Assembly (NCBI RefSeq): GCF_011604685.1
Contig: NZ_CP050063.1
Coordinates: 310,001-374,000 of the forward strand
Source: Spirosoma aureum
GTDB lineage: Bacteria; Bacteroidota; Bacteroidia; Cytophagales; Spirosomataceae
Length of the DNA: 64,000 bases
Direction: 5' to 3'
This document shows, piece after piece, positions 9,701 to 16,694 of this stretch. The position numbers and the translations under genes were made by a program. Below the pieces are notes generated by a model. The model made no database searches, was not told the DNA's origin, and saw only the letters and a program-made list of their open reading frames with translations. The first letter of the stretch is position 1, and each line of letters starts with the position of its first letter.

Positions 9701-10385
9701 AACCTGTGACGACTACTTCGGTGAGCTGATTATTACTCGCTTCCAGTTGAACATTGATTTCGGTTCGGTTACCAAGCGAAACCTCCTTTGTCGTATAGCC
9801 GACGAAGCTGACCAGTAAAATCGAGTTCGCATCGGGAACACTAATCCGGTAAACACCGTGCGCGTCAGTTGTTGTGCCCCGGGCAGTTCCTTTAACCACC
9901 ACCGTGACACCGGGTAGTGGTTCGCCTTTTTCATCTGTAACCGTCCCGGCAACAGTTATATCCGCCAGGGATTCGGTCGGGGAATCTGATTGATACTGCA
10001 TCCTTACTTCATCGGATTGCGTTGTTAAGGGCGATAAAATAATCTGATTCTTAATGACTTTGTATTTGATTTGTAAGGGGTGAAGTAGCCTATCAAGAAC
10101 CTGCCCTAAGGATTCATTGACGACCGTGAGCGTCATCCGTTGGGTGGCCATCACGAGTTTTGGTCGGTAGGTAAACTTTACATCCGCCTGCTTCTCAATA
10201 CTGCTCAGGACACTGATAAAGTCCTGGTTAGTGATCCGTATGTTTATTTTTCGATCCAAGAGTTCCTGGGCTGTAACTTCCCGAGCCAAAGACACCCCTG
10301 CGAACATGATCGCTATCGAAATATGCAGGAGCGATAGTTTCATGAGGTGAATCAGTTTTTTTTTGATTCGTACTGTTTTTTTCAT
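6777..10385 (-). CDS. SusC/RagA TonB-linked outer-membrane transporter with STN domain
   Basis: This is a transport protein of about 1200 residues. I place the start at the ATG at 10385 (MKKTVRIKKK), giving a standard signal peptide; an ATG at 10433 would add 16 unusual residues. After cleavage near VTAQ comes an STN domain (about 40-120) that contacts FecR in the periplasm. A carboxypeptidase-like domain follows (VAGTVTDEKGEPLPGV), then the plug with LYVIDGVPTTDA and SIYGARAANGVIIITTKGG, then a barrel ending FLLGLNVSF. The STN domain plus the FecR and sigma genes just upstream mark it as a self-signalling transducer: substrate binding should switch on its own locus. Only 15 bases separate it from SusD. 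The imported substrate is unknown. Confidence 0.93.
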   Translation of the reverse strand: MKKTVRIKKKLIHLMKLSLLHISIAIMFAGVSLAREVTAQELLDRKINIRITNQDFISVLSSIEKQADVKFTYRPKLVMATQRMTLTVVNESLGQVLDRLLHPLQIKYKVIKNQIILSPLTTQSDEVRMQYQSDSPTESLADITVAGTVTDEKGEPLPGVTVVVKGTARGTTTDAHGVYRISVPDANSILLVSFVGYTTKEVSLGNRTEINVQLEASNNQLTEVVVTGYTTQQKKDIIGAVSVVKASDLTATPSANLVAQLQGRAAGVTVSSTGDPGSSASIRIRGFASYGNNNPLYVIDGVPTTDASRINPQDVESIQVLKDASSASIYGARAANGVIIITTKGGKMGKTTLTYDTYYGVQSTPLNRIPKLLNTSELLTYLDKTTATTFVDPIFGQHGSFAIPDRYIVSNGFKGGVSASDPRANPDLYTIADYTNPYQIFQTSPGTNWFDAMSQKGIIQSHQLTASGGNDKSTFSLGMNYFNQQGTFKNTGYDRYSLRLNSSFSPTSFLTVGENLQVSYDNRRGDATVIGETSAWAYALRSASFIPVYDIKGGYGGSLVGGTAGVGYNPVSYLERRKDWTNQNLRAFGNVFAQVNINKDLALRTSIGIDARNGTLQRAFLKEYEASQSRRVTQLTEASNNYLSWTWSNTLTYQKKIAQLHDIKVLLGTEAIKNTGRGLFGAKSNYDFESNNFLSLNTGLPQSLGDVSANDADINRNTLLFSNSLFSYFGRLDYILKDKYLFNATFRRDGSSLFGPAVRYANFPSLGVGWRISDEAFLKSVSWLNELKLRAGWGQMGSISNVPAFNQYSTYSAAPGSNYYDINGTNIGSTQGYGASSQGNLQTKWETTETTNIGLDANILQGKWSFAVDVYTKNTRDLLVPSLRNGLELLVTKPLVNLGTMRNTGIDLQITNQGRITSELKYDATLTFTHYKNQLTKLNDENTAQLVAASRITNALITTQGQAVSSFYGYQLDGFYNNQEEVNAGPKINGAPGVVGSWKYKDVNGDGNITTADRTVLGSPHPNFQMGLNLGFSWKGFDLSTFVFWNQGNQLYNYTKYFTYMGVLGGSVASGKLHDAWTPETAATARTPQLGVGATNGYTAFVTGNSSSFYVENGSYLRGKTIQLGYSFPKTLLKTIKLSNLRIYAQAQNFFTITKYTGADPDLGLVSGASVEQTASSDQNLGVDYSGYPNPRQFLLGLNVSF

Positions 10386-10484
10386 TGATTTGACAGGTTT
10401 TTGTAAGTGAAAGACACAAAAACGAACCTTCACACCCGCTGGAACGGGATACTGCTTGTGTTAGTAGAGAAGGTCATTTAGAAG

Positions 10485-10516
10485 CCGGTAACGCTGGAAC
10501 CGTTACCGGTTTTTTT
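10485..10516 (+). terminator. Orphan plus-strand terminator between fecR and susC
   Basis: Arms ccggtaacg (10485-10493) and cgttaccgg (10501-10509), a 7-base loop and seven Ts make a textbook intrinsic terminator on the plus strand. All neighbouring genes are on the minus strand. It could stop antisense RNA coming out of susC, or act as a hairpin in the susC leader. Confidence 0.7.
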
Positions 10517-10581
10517 AATGCATAAACTAATTGAGCTATAGTGCCATAGGCAGGTGGTTTTTACATGCGTTCATAATTGGA

Positions 10582-11655
10582 TTAGTCACAGCCTTTACTG
10601 TTGATAATAATTTGGGCATCTACTAGTTTATAAGTGGCTCCAATCGCTTCGCAGAGTATATCCATTTTTTCAAATAGGTTTTCGTTTTCGAGCGAGGTTG
10701 TCAGTCGGCAATTGCTCAACTGTTGTTCGTCGAAGATGAGCTCTACCCCATACGTTTTTTCAATGGCCTGAAAAATCTCAGGCAGGCGTGCATTCCGAAA
10801 TGAGAACTGCAGCAACTCGGTTTGCGGAATAATCGGGATTGGTTTGTCGATGAGCGAGCGGGTAAAATGAGCGTCCGTCTTCGTAAAATCGGCTTGCTGA
10901 TTAGGAGTCAGAATGAGTCCGTCCTGTTCAGGGTCAGGATGTTTTTGGCTTTGGGTCGGGAAAACAGATACTCGCCCCGTTTTCACCATCACCTTGATTT
11001 GCTGATCCTGTTCATAGGCGCTCACGCGAAAACTGGTGCCCAATACTTTTGTCGTAATTGCATTCGCACGAACCAGAAAGGGTTTATCGGGATTTTTTTG
11101 TACCTCAAAAAAAGCTTCTCCAACCAGGAAAACCTCTCTGATGGTATCGGCAAATGCTTTTCGATACTGAAGTTGTGAACGGGGTTCCAGTGACGCCTGG
11201 CTTCCATCAGGCAAGTTGACTATCTGAACGGTGGCAGACGTATTAATGACCTGTTCAAACAGCCTGGAATCAAGCGGCCTTGATGCATCAAAATAGGCGA
11301 TTCGGGGGGTATTTTTCTGCATAAACCACCAGCCACCTATAGCAATCAGTAGACCAACGGAGGCAGCTACCCACCAACCCGACCATCGATGTAACGGTCG
11401 AACAGGCGTTTCCTGGCTATTTTCTAAAATTTGTTTGTAGATCGAATCAACTTGCTGTTCCGATGGGAAATCGGCCTCGGCCTGGTCGTGTAAAGTAAGT
11501 AGAAATTCCCGTGCCTGCCGAATAGTAACCCGTTGATGGGGAAAGTTTAGCAATACGTCCGCCCAGAAAGCATCGTCACTGGGCGTTCCCTGCAGCACCC
11601 ACTTACGAAAAGCAGGATCCTGCAAAAAATCATCAGTCGAAAAATTCTGGTACAT
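10582..11655 (-). CDS. FecR-family anti-sigma factor
   Basis: This 357-residue inner-membrane protein would hold and regulate the sigma factor encoded next to it. An N-terminal cytoplasmic part of about 92 residues is followed by one membrane segment (94-112, WWVAASVGLLIAIGGWW). The periplasmic FecR domain has LPDGSQASLEPRSQLQY and VLGTSFRVSAY. A C-terminal DUF4974 domain (FRNARLPEIFQAIEKTYGV) is the part expected to meet the STN domain of SusC. It lies between the sigma gene (81-base gap) and susC (about 200 bases), the usual order for these loci in Bacteroidota. Confidence 0.92.
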   Translation of the reverse strand: MYQNFSTDDFLQDPAFRKWVLQGTPSDDAFWADVLLNFPHQRVTIRQAREFLLTLHDQAEADFPSEQQVDSIYKQILENSQETPVRPLHRWSGWWVAASVGLLIAIGGWWFMQKNTPRIAYFDASRPLDSRLFEQVINTSATVQIVNLPDGSQASLEPRSQLQYRKAFADTIREVFLVGEAFFEVQKNPDKPFLVRANAITTKVLGTSFRVSAYEQDQQIKVMVKTGRVSVFPTQSQKHPDPEQDGLILTPNQQADFTKTDAHFTRSLIDKPIPIIPQTELLQFSFRNARLPEIFQAIEKTYGVELIFDEQQLSNCRLTTSLENENLFEKMDILCEAIGATYKLVDAQIIINSKGCD

Positions 11656-11736
11656 TAAAACAGTTCTTTTTAGCGAGATTATTGTATTATTTCAACCCAC
11701 TAAGAAAGAGACTGCTTTAACTCGTTTTAAACCTAT

Positions 11737-12348
11737 TTAACTAAAAAAAAATTTAAGCCCCCAGCTAATCCCTAAAAGGCAAACCATGAGTGCTAGTCGT
11801 CGCAGGGTATGCAATGATTTTTGGATCATATTACGAGCTCCCTGTTCGCTAATATTCATGATGGCAGCTATCTCGGCATAACTAAAATCCTGGTAATAGC
11901 GTAGAAGTAGAGCCTCATATTGGCGAGCAGGTAAACAGGTCAGCCAGGATTTAAGCTGAGCGGTTTGTATCTCAATTTCTTCCTCGGAAATTATATCTGC
12001 TTCAACCGAGGCTAGCGCAGGTTGCCTATAGTCGGTTTCTGGATTAAATGGCTGGGTGAATTCCTCTTCGGGACGGAGCGATCGATGAATTTTACGTCGC
12101 AATGAACGGAATAAGTAAAATCGAACGGACTTGGCTTCAGCCAGTTGAGAACGGGTACGCCATAGATCAGTAAACATATCCTGGATGGCATCTTCAACCA
12201 CGGTCGAATCGCGGTTAATTTTCATGCCATAACTATACAACACGCGAACATAGCGTTGATAGATCCAGGCGAAAGCGACCTCCTCACCATTCCTGAAACG
12301 ATTCCAATAGAGTCGATCTTCCTGATCAGATGCTCCAATATCTTTCAC
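11737..12348 (-). CDS. ECF sigma-70 factor, FecI/SusC-locus type
   Basis: This 203-residue protein has sigma region 2 (YQRYVRVLYSYGMKI, then AIQDMFTDLWRTR) and region 4 (LPARQYEALLLRYYQ, then YAEIAAIMNISEQGARNMI), the helix-turn-helix for the -35 element. It should transcribe the FecR/SusC/SusD locus when FecR releases it. After region 4 comes a hydrophobic tail (LALMVCLLGISWGLKFFF), which could touch the membrane; similar tails occur in other Bacteroidota sigma factors of this group. It is the first gene of the locus. Upstream lies only IS-derived DNA, so its own promoter must be within about 70 bases or be supplied by the IS island. Confidence 0.92.
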   Translation of the reverse strand: MKDIGASDQEDRLYWNRFRNGEEVAFAWIYQRYVRVLYSYGMKINRDSTVVEDAIQDMFTDLWRTRSQLAEAKSVRFYLFRSLRRKIHRSLRPEEEFTQPFNPETDYRQPALASVEADIISEEEIEIQTAQLKSWLTCLPARQYEALLLRYYQDFSYAEIAAIMNISEQGARNMIQKSLHTLRRLALMVCLLGISWGLKFFFS

Positions 12349-12420
12349 GCCACAAAATAATGCGATTTTTCCCTAATATACTTCTAATGCATCGGAGCAA
12401 TACGAAAACAGTTTACTAAC

Positions 12421-12686
12421 CTCCACTATTGACTTGTCCTGAAATCGCTCGATTGTGCGGGTACCATTGAATACCCAGGACAACTGGAGTAGGCAGCTTG
12501 ATGCTTTTTACTTACCTTGTTTTGACTTCAGAACCAAGCTCATCAACCTATAAATGGTACGTATCAGTCCTTCCTGAAATCTGGGCTGGAATGGATAATG
12601 CCTCCTAAAGAGGTACTTGTTGAATTCACTGGTGATCTCTCAGCGAGAATCCCGTATAGTAAAATCTTGATTCACTCATCCATTCC
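12421..12686 (+). ncRNA. Structured leader of IS110 element 2, possible bridge RNA
   Basis: This stretch precedes the start of the second IS110 transposase (ATG 12722) and folds in two blocks. In block one, ctcca (12421-12425) pairs with tggag (12485-12489), ttgtcctg (12434-12441) with caggacaa (12476-12483), and inside these gggta (12459-12463) with taccc (12472-12476, sharing one base). In block two, ggaatggat (12588-12596) pairs with atccattcc (12678-12686) and encloses a small cctc/gagg hairpin and an open region of about 50 bases. IS110-family elements make a guide RNA from a non-coding end, so this is a reasonable candidate. Boundaries and function are inferred. Confidence 0.4.
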
Positions 12687-12721
12687 CTGAAGTCAGTTTG
12701 TGCTTTTAATCAGCCAAAACC

Positions 12722-12778
12722 ATGGGAAAGCCAACTGTAGACTTGCCAATCGTCAATCCTCATGCTGCCGGAATTGAT
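12722..12778 (+). pseudogene. IS110 element 2 transposase, 5' fragment
   Basis: Starting at ATG 12722 the plus strand reads MGKPTVDLPIVNPHAAGID, the typical start of a long IS110-family transposase, including the first catalytic Asp of the DEDD site (Asp19). At 12779 the similarity stops and the sequence becomes the end of element 1. The protein resumes as IGSRNHWVAVDQNKENVQSF from 14037. Nineteen codons are stranded here. This fragment is why the downstream piece has no proper start codon. Confidence 0.75.
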
Positions 12779-12796
12779 CGCACCGATTTCTATGGG

Positions 12797-13803
12797 TTAA
12801 GCAAGGGCTGGTGCATAATTTTTGTCATATTTTTCACCCCGGCGCACAACAGCACAAACGCGGTGAATCAACTTGTTACGGGCGGCATTAATGACTAGCA
12901 TCGGCGGCTTGCCTTCATTGATCTTGCGAACGTAGTAGTCTTGAAGGTCTCCCGCTATCTGAATCGCCGACATAGTACCCAAGTGGACCAAGGCTTTCAG
13001 CCGTTTACGAGCCTGATGACTCACCTTTGTGCGGCCTCGGATGCTACTGCCGGAGCGATACTCAAAAGGAGCTACACCCGCATGACAAGCCAATTTTTTG
13101 GGATCATTGATCGCCTGCATTTCGTTGGTGGCCAACAGTAATTCAGTAGCAATGACGGGGCCAACGCCGGGTACAGAGACCATCAAATCAAACAACTCTT
13201 TCAGGTGAGCATCCGCTTGGATCAGGTTATGAATCTGCACCTCAATCGCTTTTTGTTCTTCCTTGAGAGCGGATAAAGACTTTTTAACATTGCCTTTAAG
13301 GGTCTTCTGGAGCGACTTGCTGATGAACGTTTCCTGCTCGGTAACTGGAACTGCCAGTAAGTTGTAAGCCTGATTAAGTCGTTGACGAGTTGCGCTTAAA
13401 AAGGCCAATTTCTGCAGCACCTGGCGAGGTGGCGTCCACAGTCGGACCTGATCACGGAAGCGATAGGCATATTGAGCGATTCGCTGAGCGTCGACTTTAT
13501 CCGTTTTGCCCCGTTGCATCCCACCCGCCTGCTTGATTTGAAGAGATGACTCCAACCAGATAGATAGCTTCAAGTCATTGAGCAGCTCTAACAGATGAGC
13601 ATTATAAATTCCGGTATGCTCCATACAAAACACGGCCTGGGCTGAGTTCCAGCCTGGTAGTGCTTTTAACTGAGCTAGAGCCTCCTTGATGCCTTTGAGT
13701 TGTCAGTGTGGTCGCTCAGCACGATGCCGTGTTGCTGAGTAAACACGGCCCAATCCAGTGTGTCCTTGGCAATGTCAATACCAATGAAATAGCGAAAGTC
13801 CAT
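12797..13803 (-). pseudogene. IS110 element 1 transposase with a one-base frameshift
   Basis: From ATG 13803 the frame reads FIGIDIAKDTLDWAVF (Asp10 is the first DEDD acid) and runs to a stop 43 codons in. Adding one G at 13692-13693 restores SKGIKEALAQLKALPGW and joins the long frame to 12797, a 335-residue product of normal family length. The RuvC-like part has MEHTGIY and KTDKVDAQRIA. The C-terminal domain (Transposase_20) has VSVPGVGPVIATELL and HAGVAPFEYRSGSSIRG, which holds the catalytic serine region. As written the gene is broken, or the base was lost in sequencing. An internal ATG at 13633 would give 278 residues lacking the first catalytic acid. Confidence 0.88.
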
Positions 13804-13823
13804 GTTGCTGTTTAGTTTTGGTG

Positions 13824-13980
13824 AGTAATCAACAAATTGCTTTTACTCGAACCCTTTCGTGGGCCGCGAACCCTATTTTCTATTCGAGTCTTAGGCAATT
13901 AAAACAGAGTGGGGACTGAATCGGTGCATAGGTCTGGTTCCTTGGCGGCCCGTTAGCGTACCCCACTCTGGTTGATTACT
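13824..13980 (-). ncRNA. Candidate bridge RNA of IS110 element 1
   Basis: Lying 20 bases upstream of the transposase start, this 157-base stretch is closed by agtaatcaa (13824-13832) pairing with ttgattact (13972-13980). Inside, read 5' to 3' on the minus strand, come two arms. Arm A pairs cagagtgggg (13905-13914) with ccccactctg (13961-13970) around a 46-base loop. Arm B pairs aattgc (13835-13840) with gcaatt (13895-13900) and actcgaa (13845-13851) with ttcgagt (13883-13889) around a 31-base loop. Two loop-bearing arms just upstream of the recombinase are the layout of IS110 bridge RNAs, with target loop first and donor loop second. Loop A contains a 9-mer complementary to the element's far end (12780-12788). 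All pairings are perfect Watson-Crick; the function is inferred. Confidence 0.6.
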
Positions 13981-14036
13981 GGCAAAAGACCAAATCTTGG
14001 AATTTTACCAGCTCACAAACCTAAAGGGCGCCCCGG

Positions 14037-15344
14037 ATCGGCTCCCGTAACCATTGGGTAGCCGTCGATCAGAATAAGGAAAACGTCCAGTCATTTGGGG
14101 TTTACACGTGTGACCACCAACTTCTCATCGATCATCTACGGCAGTATGGTATTACGACGGTGGCCATGGAAAGCACGGGTAGTTACTGGCAAACCCTGTT
14201 CAATGCTTTACAGCAAGCAGGCTTTGCCGTGCTACTAGTAGGCGGTAGCCAAACGAAGAATGTACAGGGCCGCAAAACAGACGTGATTGATTGTCTGTGG
14301 ATTCAGCGGCTCCATTCGTTGGGATTATTGTCAGGTTGTTTTTTGCTGAGCGATACGCTCCAGGAACTGCGCACCTACTACTATCATCGCCAGCACTTAA
14401 TCGAACAATTAGCCACCTATACCCGTAAAATGCAGAAAGCACTCCGATTGATGAATGTTCGCCTGGACATAGCCATTCGGGACATCACTGGTAAATCCGG
14501 CTTGGCCATCATCGAAGCGATTCTGAATGGCAATCGCGATCCGCATGAATTAGCCTCCTTGGTGGACATTCGCATGAAAAAAACTAAAGAGGAGATCGCC
14601 CAATCGCTACAGGGTTGGTGGCGAGCGGAACAGTTGTTTGAATTGAAGGCGGCTTTAGAATTTTATAAACTCTACCAGAAAGCGCTGCTAGAGTGTGACG
14701 GAGTCATTGAAAAGGCTTTACGTCGTTCGGTGAAGGAGTCTATTTCAACATCAGCCGAACCTGGCCAAGTCGCCACTCGAAAGAAAACCAACAAGAACAC
14801 GCCTGCCTTTGATGTCTCCCAGATTGCGCTGAGTTATTTTCAAACCGACTTGTTTGCCATCCCTGGCATGGGACATAGTACCGTTCTGTGCTTATTAACC
14901 ACGTTAGGAAATGATATTCATAAGTTTGCCACCGCCAAAAGCTTCGCCAGTTGGCTAAGGTTAGTACCCAATAATAAAATCAGTGGTGGTCGCATCCTTT
15001 CTCATCGTACGCCCTCGGGCAAATCTCCTATCGCTATTGCCTTACGGCAGGCGGCCAACTCGATTGGCAATCAGGCCAATCACCAGTTAAGCGGCTTCTT
15101 CAAGCGAATTGCCTACAAGAAAGGTCGAGTCGCTGCCATTACGGCCACCGCCCGCAAGCTGGCGGTGATTATTTGGAACATGATTACCAAGATGGAGCCT
15201 TATAAGAAAGCTCAGGTTATAGACACGGCTCAAAAAGCCAAGGAAGCCGGTTTACGACAAGTGCAACGGCGTTTGAAGGCACTTGATTTGAGTCAAGATG
15301 AGTTAATTAGACTATTTGCAAGTCATTCTACGTCAGCCATTTAA
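14037..15344 (+). pseudogene. IS110 element 2 transposase, main part (5' end displaced)
   Basis: The frame is open from 14025 and protein similarity begins at 14037 (IGSRNHWVAVDQNKENVQ). The first ATG is 14160, within the motif AMESTGSYWQ, so translation from there loses the first DEDD acid. Other landmarks are the KTDVIDCLWIQRL segment, a helical linker (about 90-215 from 14160) and the C-terminal serine domain LFAIPGMGHSTVLCLL with ISGGRILSHRTPSGKSP. The full protein with its stranded 19 codons would be about 455 residues. A truncated 394-residue product could be made from 14160 but should be inactive. Confidence 0.88.
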
Positions 15345-15411
15345 TTGATTGTTGTATAGAAAAACATTGACCATAAATAACCAATTTATGGGCAGACTGG
15401 TTAGACTACAC

Positions 15412-15975
15412 ATGAAACAGTCTAAACCTGTCATGCGCCAGATCGTGGCCGCCGTGCCCCGCCCGTTACCAGGCCATCCGGTTTATGCTGAGCAACTACG
15501 GCAGGATTATCTGCCTATTGGAGGACGAAAGCAATACAGTATGCTGGTAAACAAGCCCTTGGAAAGGGAAATGAGGACGGGACGGGATGCCCTCTTTAAG
15601 CCAAAAACAGCTAAAATACTATCAATCAGATGGATAACTAGGCAATAAAGCCTACCTTTCAGATCATCATTGCCGTAAAATATCCTAACCTGATCGAAGA
15701 GTTAATAGTGAAAAGACCCGAGCAGTTGTGGGTATCGCACATCATCTGTTGGTTTACCCAGTGCGAATGTCTGTACATCCCGTTGGTGACCGATGCTTGA
15801 TCAAGCTGTTTTCCTTTACAACTATAAGCCACCACATCAAACGGTCTGTCGTCGCGGTTGCGCTATACTGGTACCGGATCAGGCACACAACGAAAAAAAA
15901 GCTAAAGTGGAGATGGGAACTTACTATCCACCAAAGCAGGTATCTAGTCTGGTGAATGCTGAAAATAGAGTTTAA
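15412..15975 (+). pseudogene. IS3-family transposase (OrfB) relic
   Basis: Three plus-strand pieces in different frames line up with an IS3-type DDE transposase. Near 15480-15600 it reads LRQDYLPIGGRKQYSML and REMRTGRDALF. At about 15678-15798 it reads KYPNLIEELIVKRPEQLWVS, with HI in place of the catalytic DI, then IPLVTDA and a stop. At 15800-15975 it reads AVFLYNYKPPHQTV, the C-terminal YNxxRPH segment. The central DDE core between the second and third piece is deleted. The element is dead. It closes the IS island before the thiamin genes. Confidence 0.7.
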
Positions 15976-16037
15976 ATTACTGGTTAATAAAAAGATGGAT
16001 AGCCAATAAACGATCAACACAATTTAGGACGAGTCAC

Positions 16038-16688
16038 TCAAACAAGCCACCGATTCTGAGTATAAGCATCATTCCAGAAGTACCATTCCAGCCGACTCGA
16101 TAAGCGAAAAGCCTCCCGCATAGCAACCAGTTCCGATGGGCTCGCTAATTCGGCAAACTGATCGGTTAAGGCAAGCATTTGTGTGACCGACTGATCGAAT
16201 GCATCACCGGCATAGGTGTCGATCCAGGCCCGGTATGGATTTTCCTGAATGGCGCGCTGGTAGATGAATTTGCCCACCTGCCGATAAATCCAGAAGCAGG
16301 GCAGAACGGCAGCCGCTCCTACTGCAAGGGACTGGAGCGAGGTGGTTGCCAGCAGGTAGTTCGTATAGGCAAAGCAGGATGGCATTTTTTTCGTTTCTGG
16401 CTGAATAGCATACAACACAAAATACGTCTCATGCAAAGCCCGTTCAACCAGAATGGCATTCTGAGCAAACTGTGTGAATTGCAACATATCGTCCGGCCTG
16501 ACCGAACGCGCAGCCAATTGATTTAGCGCTCGACTGAAATCGGCCAGGTAGAGCGCATCCTGTTGAATATAATACTGAAATGTGGCGGCCGGCAAGTTAC
16601 CTGCCATCAGTTCTGCTACAAAGCCATGTTGAAGTATGGCATCATAAACAGGCTTAATATCCTCCCAAAGCTGTTCCGTAAATTTCAT
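16038..16688 (-). CDS. tenA: TenA-family aminopyrimidine aminohydrolase (thiaminase II)
   Basis: This 216-residue helical protein hydrolyses 4-amino-5-aminomethyl-2-methylpyrimidine (a thiamin breakdown product) to HMP, and can cleave thiamin. The residues expected for activity are visible: Asp44 in YIQQDALYL, the catalytic Cys131 in VLPCFWIY, and Glu201 in RLEWYFWNDAY. It is the last gene of the thiM-thiE-thiD-tenA run, six bases after thiD, and feeds HMP to ThiD. It is therefore part of a salvage pathway; no thiC or thiG is in the window. The TPP riboswitch at 18996-19084 should control it with the others. Confidence 0.93.
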   Translation of the reverse strand: MKFTEQLWEDIKPVYDAILQHGFVAELMAGNLPAATFQYYIQQDALYLADFSRALNQLAARSVRPDDMLQFTQFAQNAILVERALHETYFVLYAIQPETKKMPSCFAYTNYLLATTSLQSLAVGAAAVLPCFWIYRQVGKFIYQRAIQENPYRAWIDTYAGDAFDQSVTQMLALTDQFAELASPSELVAMREAFRLSSRLEWYFWNDAYTQNRWLV

Positions 16689-16694
16689 TCGCGT

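Larger units (their letters stand above)
12779..14036 (-). mobile_element. IS110-family element 1, inserted into element 2
   Basis: This element of about 1258 bp contains a minus-strand transposase (12797-13803) and a 230-base leader. Its limits come from where the split transposase of element 2 stops (after GID) and resumes (at IGSRNHW). Both junctions share the five bases GATCG (12776-12780 and 14036-14040), so the exact crossover is ambiguous by a few bases. Simple removal leaves element 2 two bases short of an in-frame join. No target duplication beyond this overlap is seen, as expected for IS110. Confidence 0.75.
12421..15344 (+). mobile_element. IS110-family element 2, interrupted (ends not resolved)
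   Basis: This element consists of a structured leader, a transposase start at 12722-12778, a 1.26-kb insertion by another IS110 element, and the transposase remainder 14037-15344. IS110 elements usually lack clear terminal inverted repeats and target duplications, so the outer ends cannot be fixed from one copy. I give the range from the first structured base to the stop codon; the true ends are probably some tens of bases further out on one or both sides. Confidence 0.6.

Noticed and set aside
13633..13803. Programmed frameshift for IS110 element 1
   Set aside because: Some IS families use programmed shifting, but IS110 transposases are normally one frame, and no slippery heptamer is seen at 13692. 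A simple one-base loss is more likely.
15728..16020. Several short frames (plus and minus) after the IS3 relic
   Set aside because: The plus frames are pieces of the IS3 transposase in shifted frames; the minus frame is its shadow.
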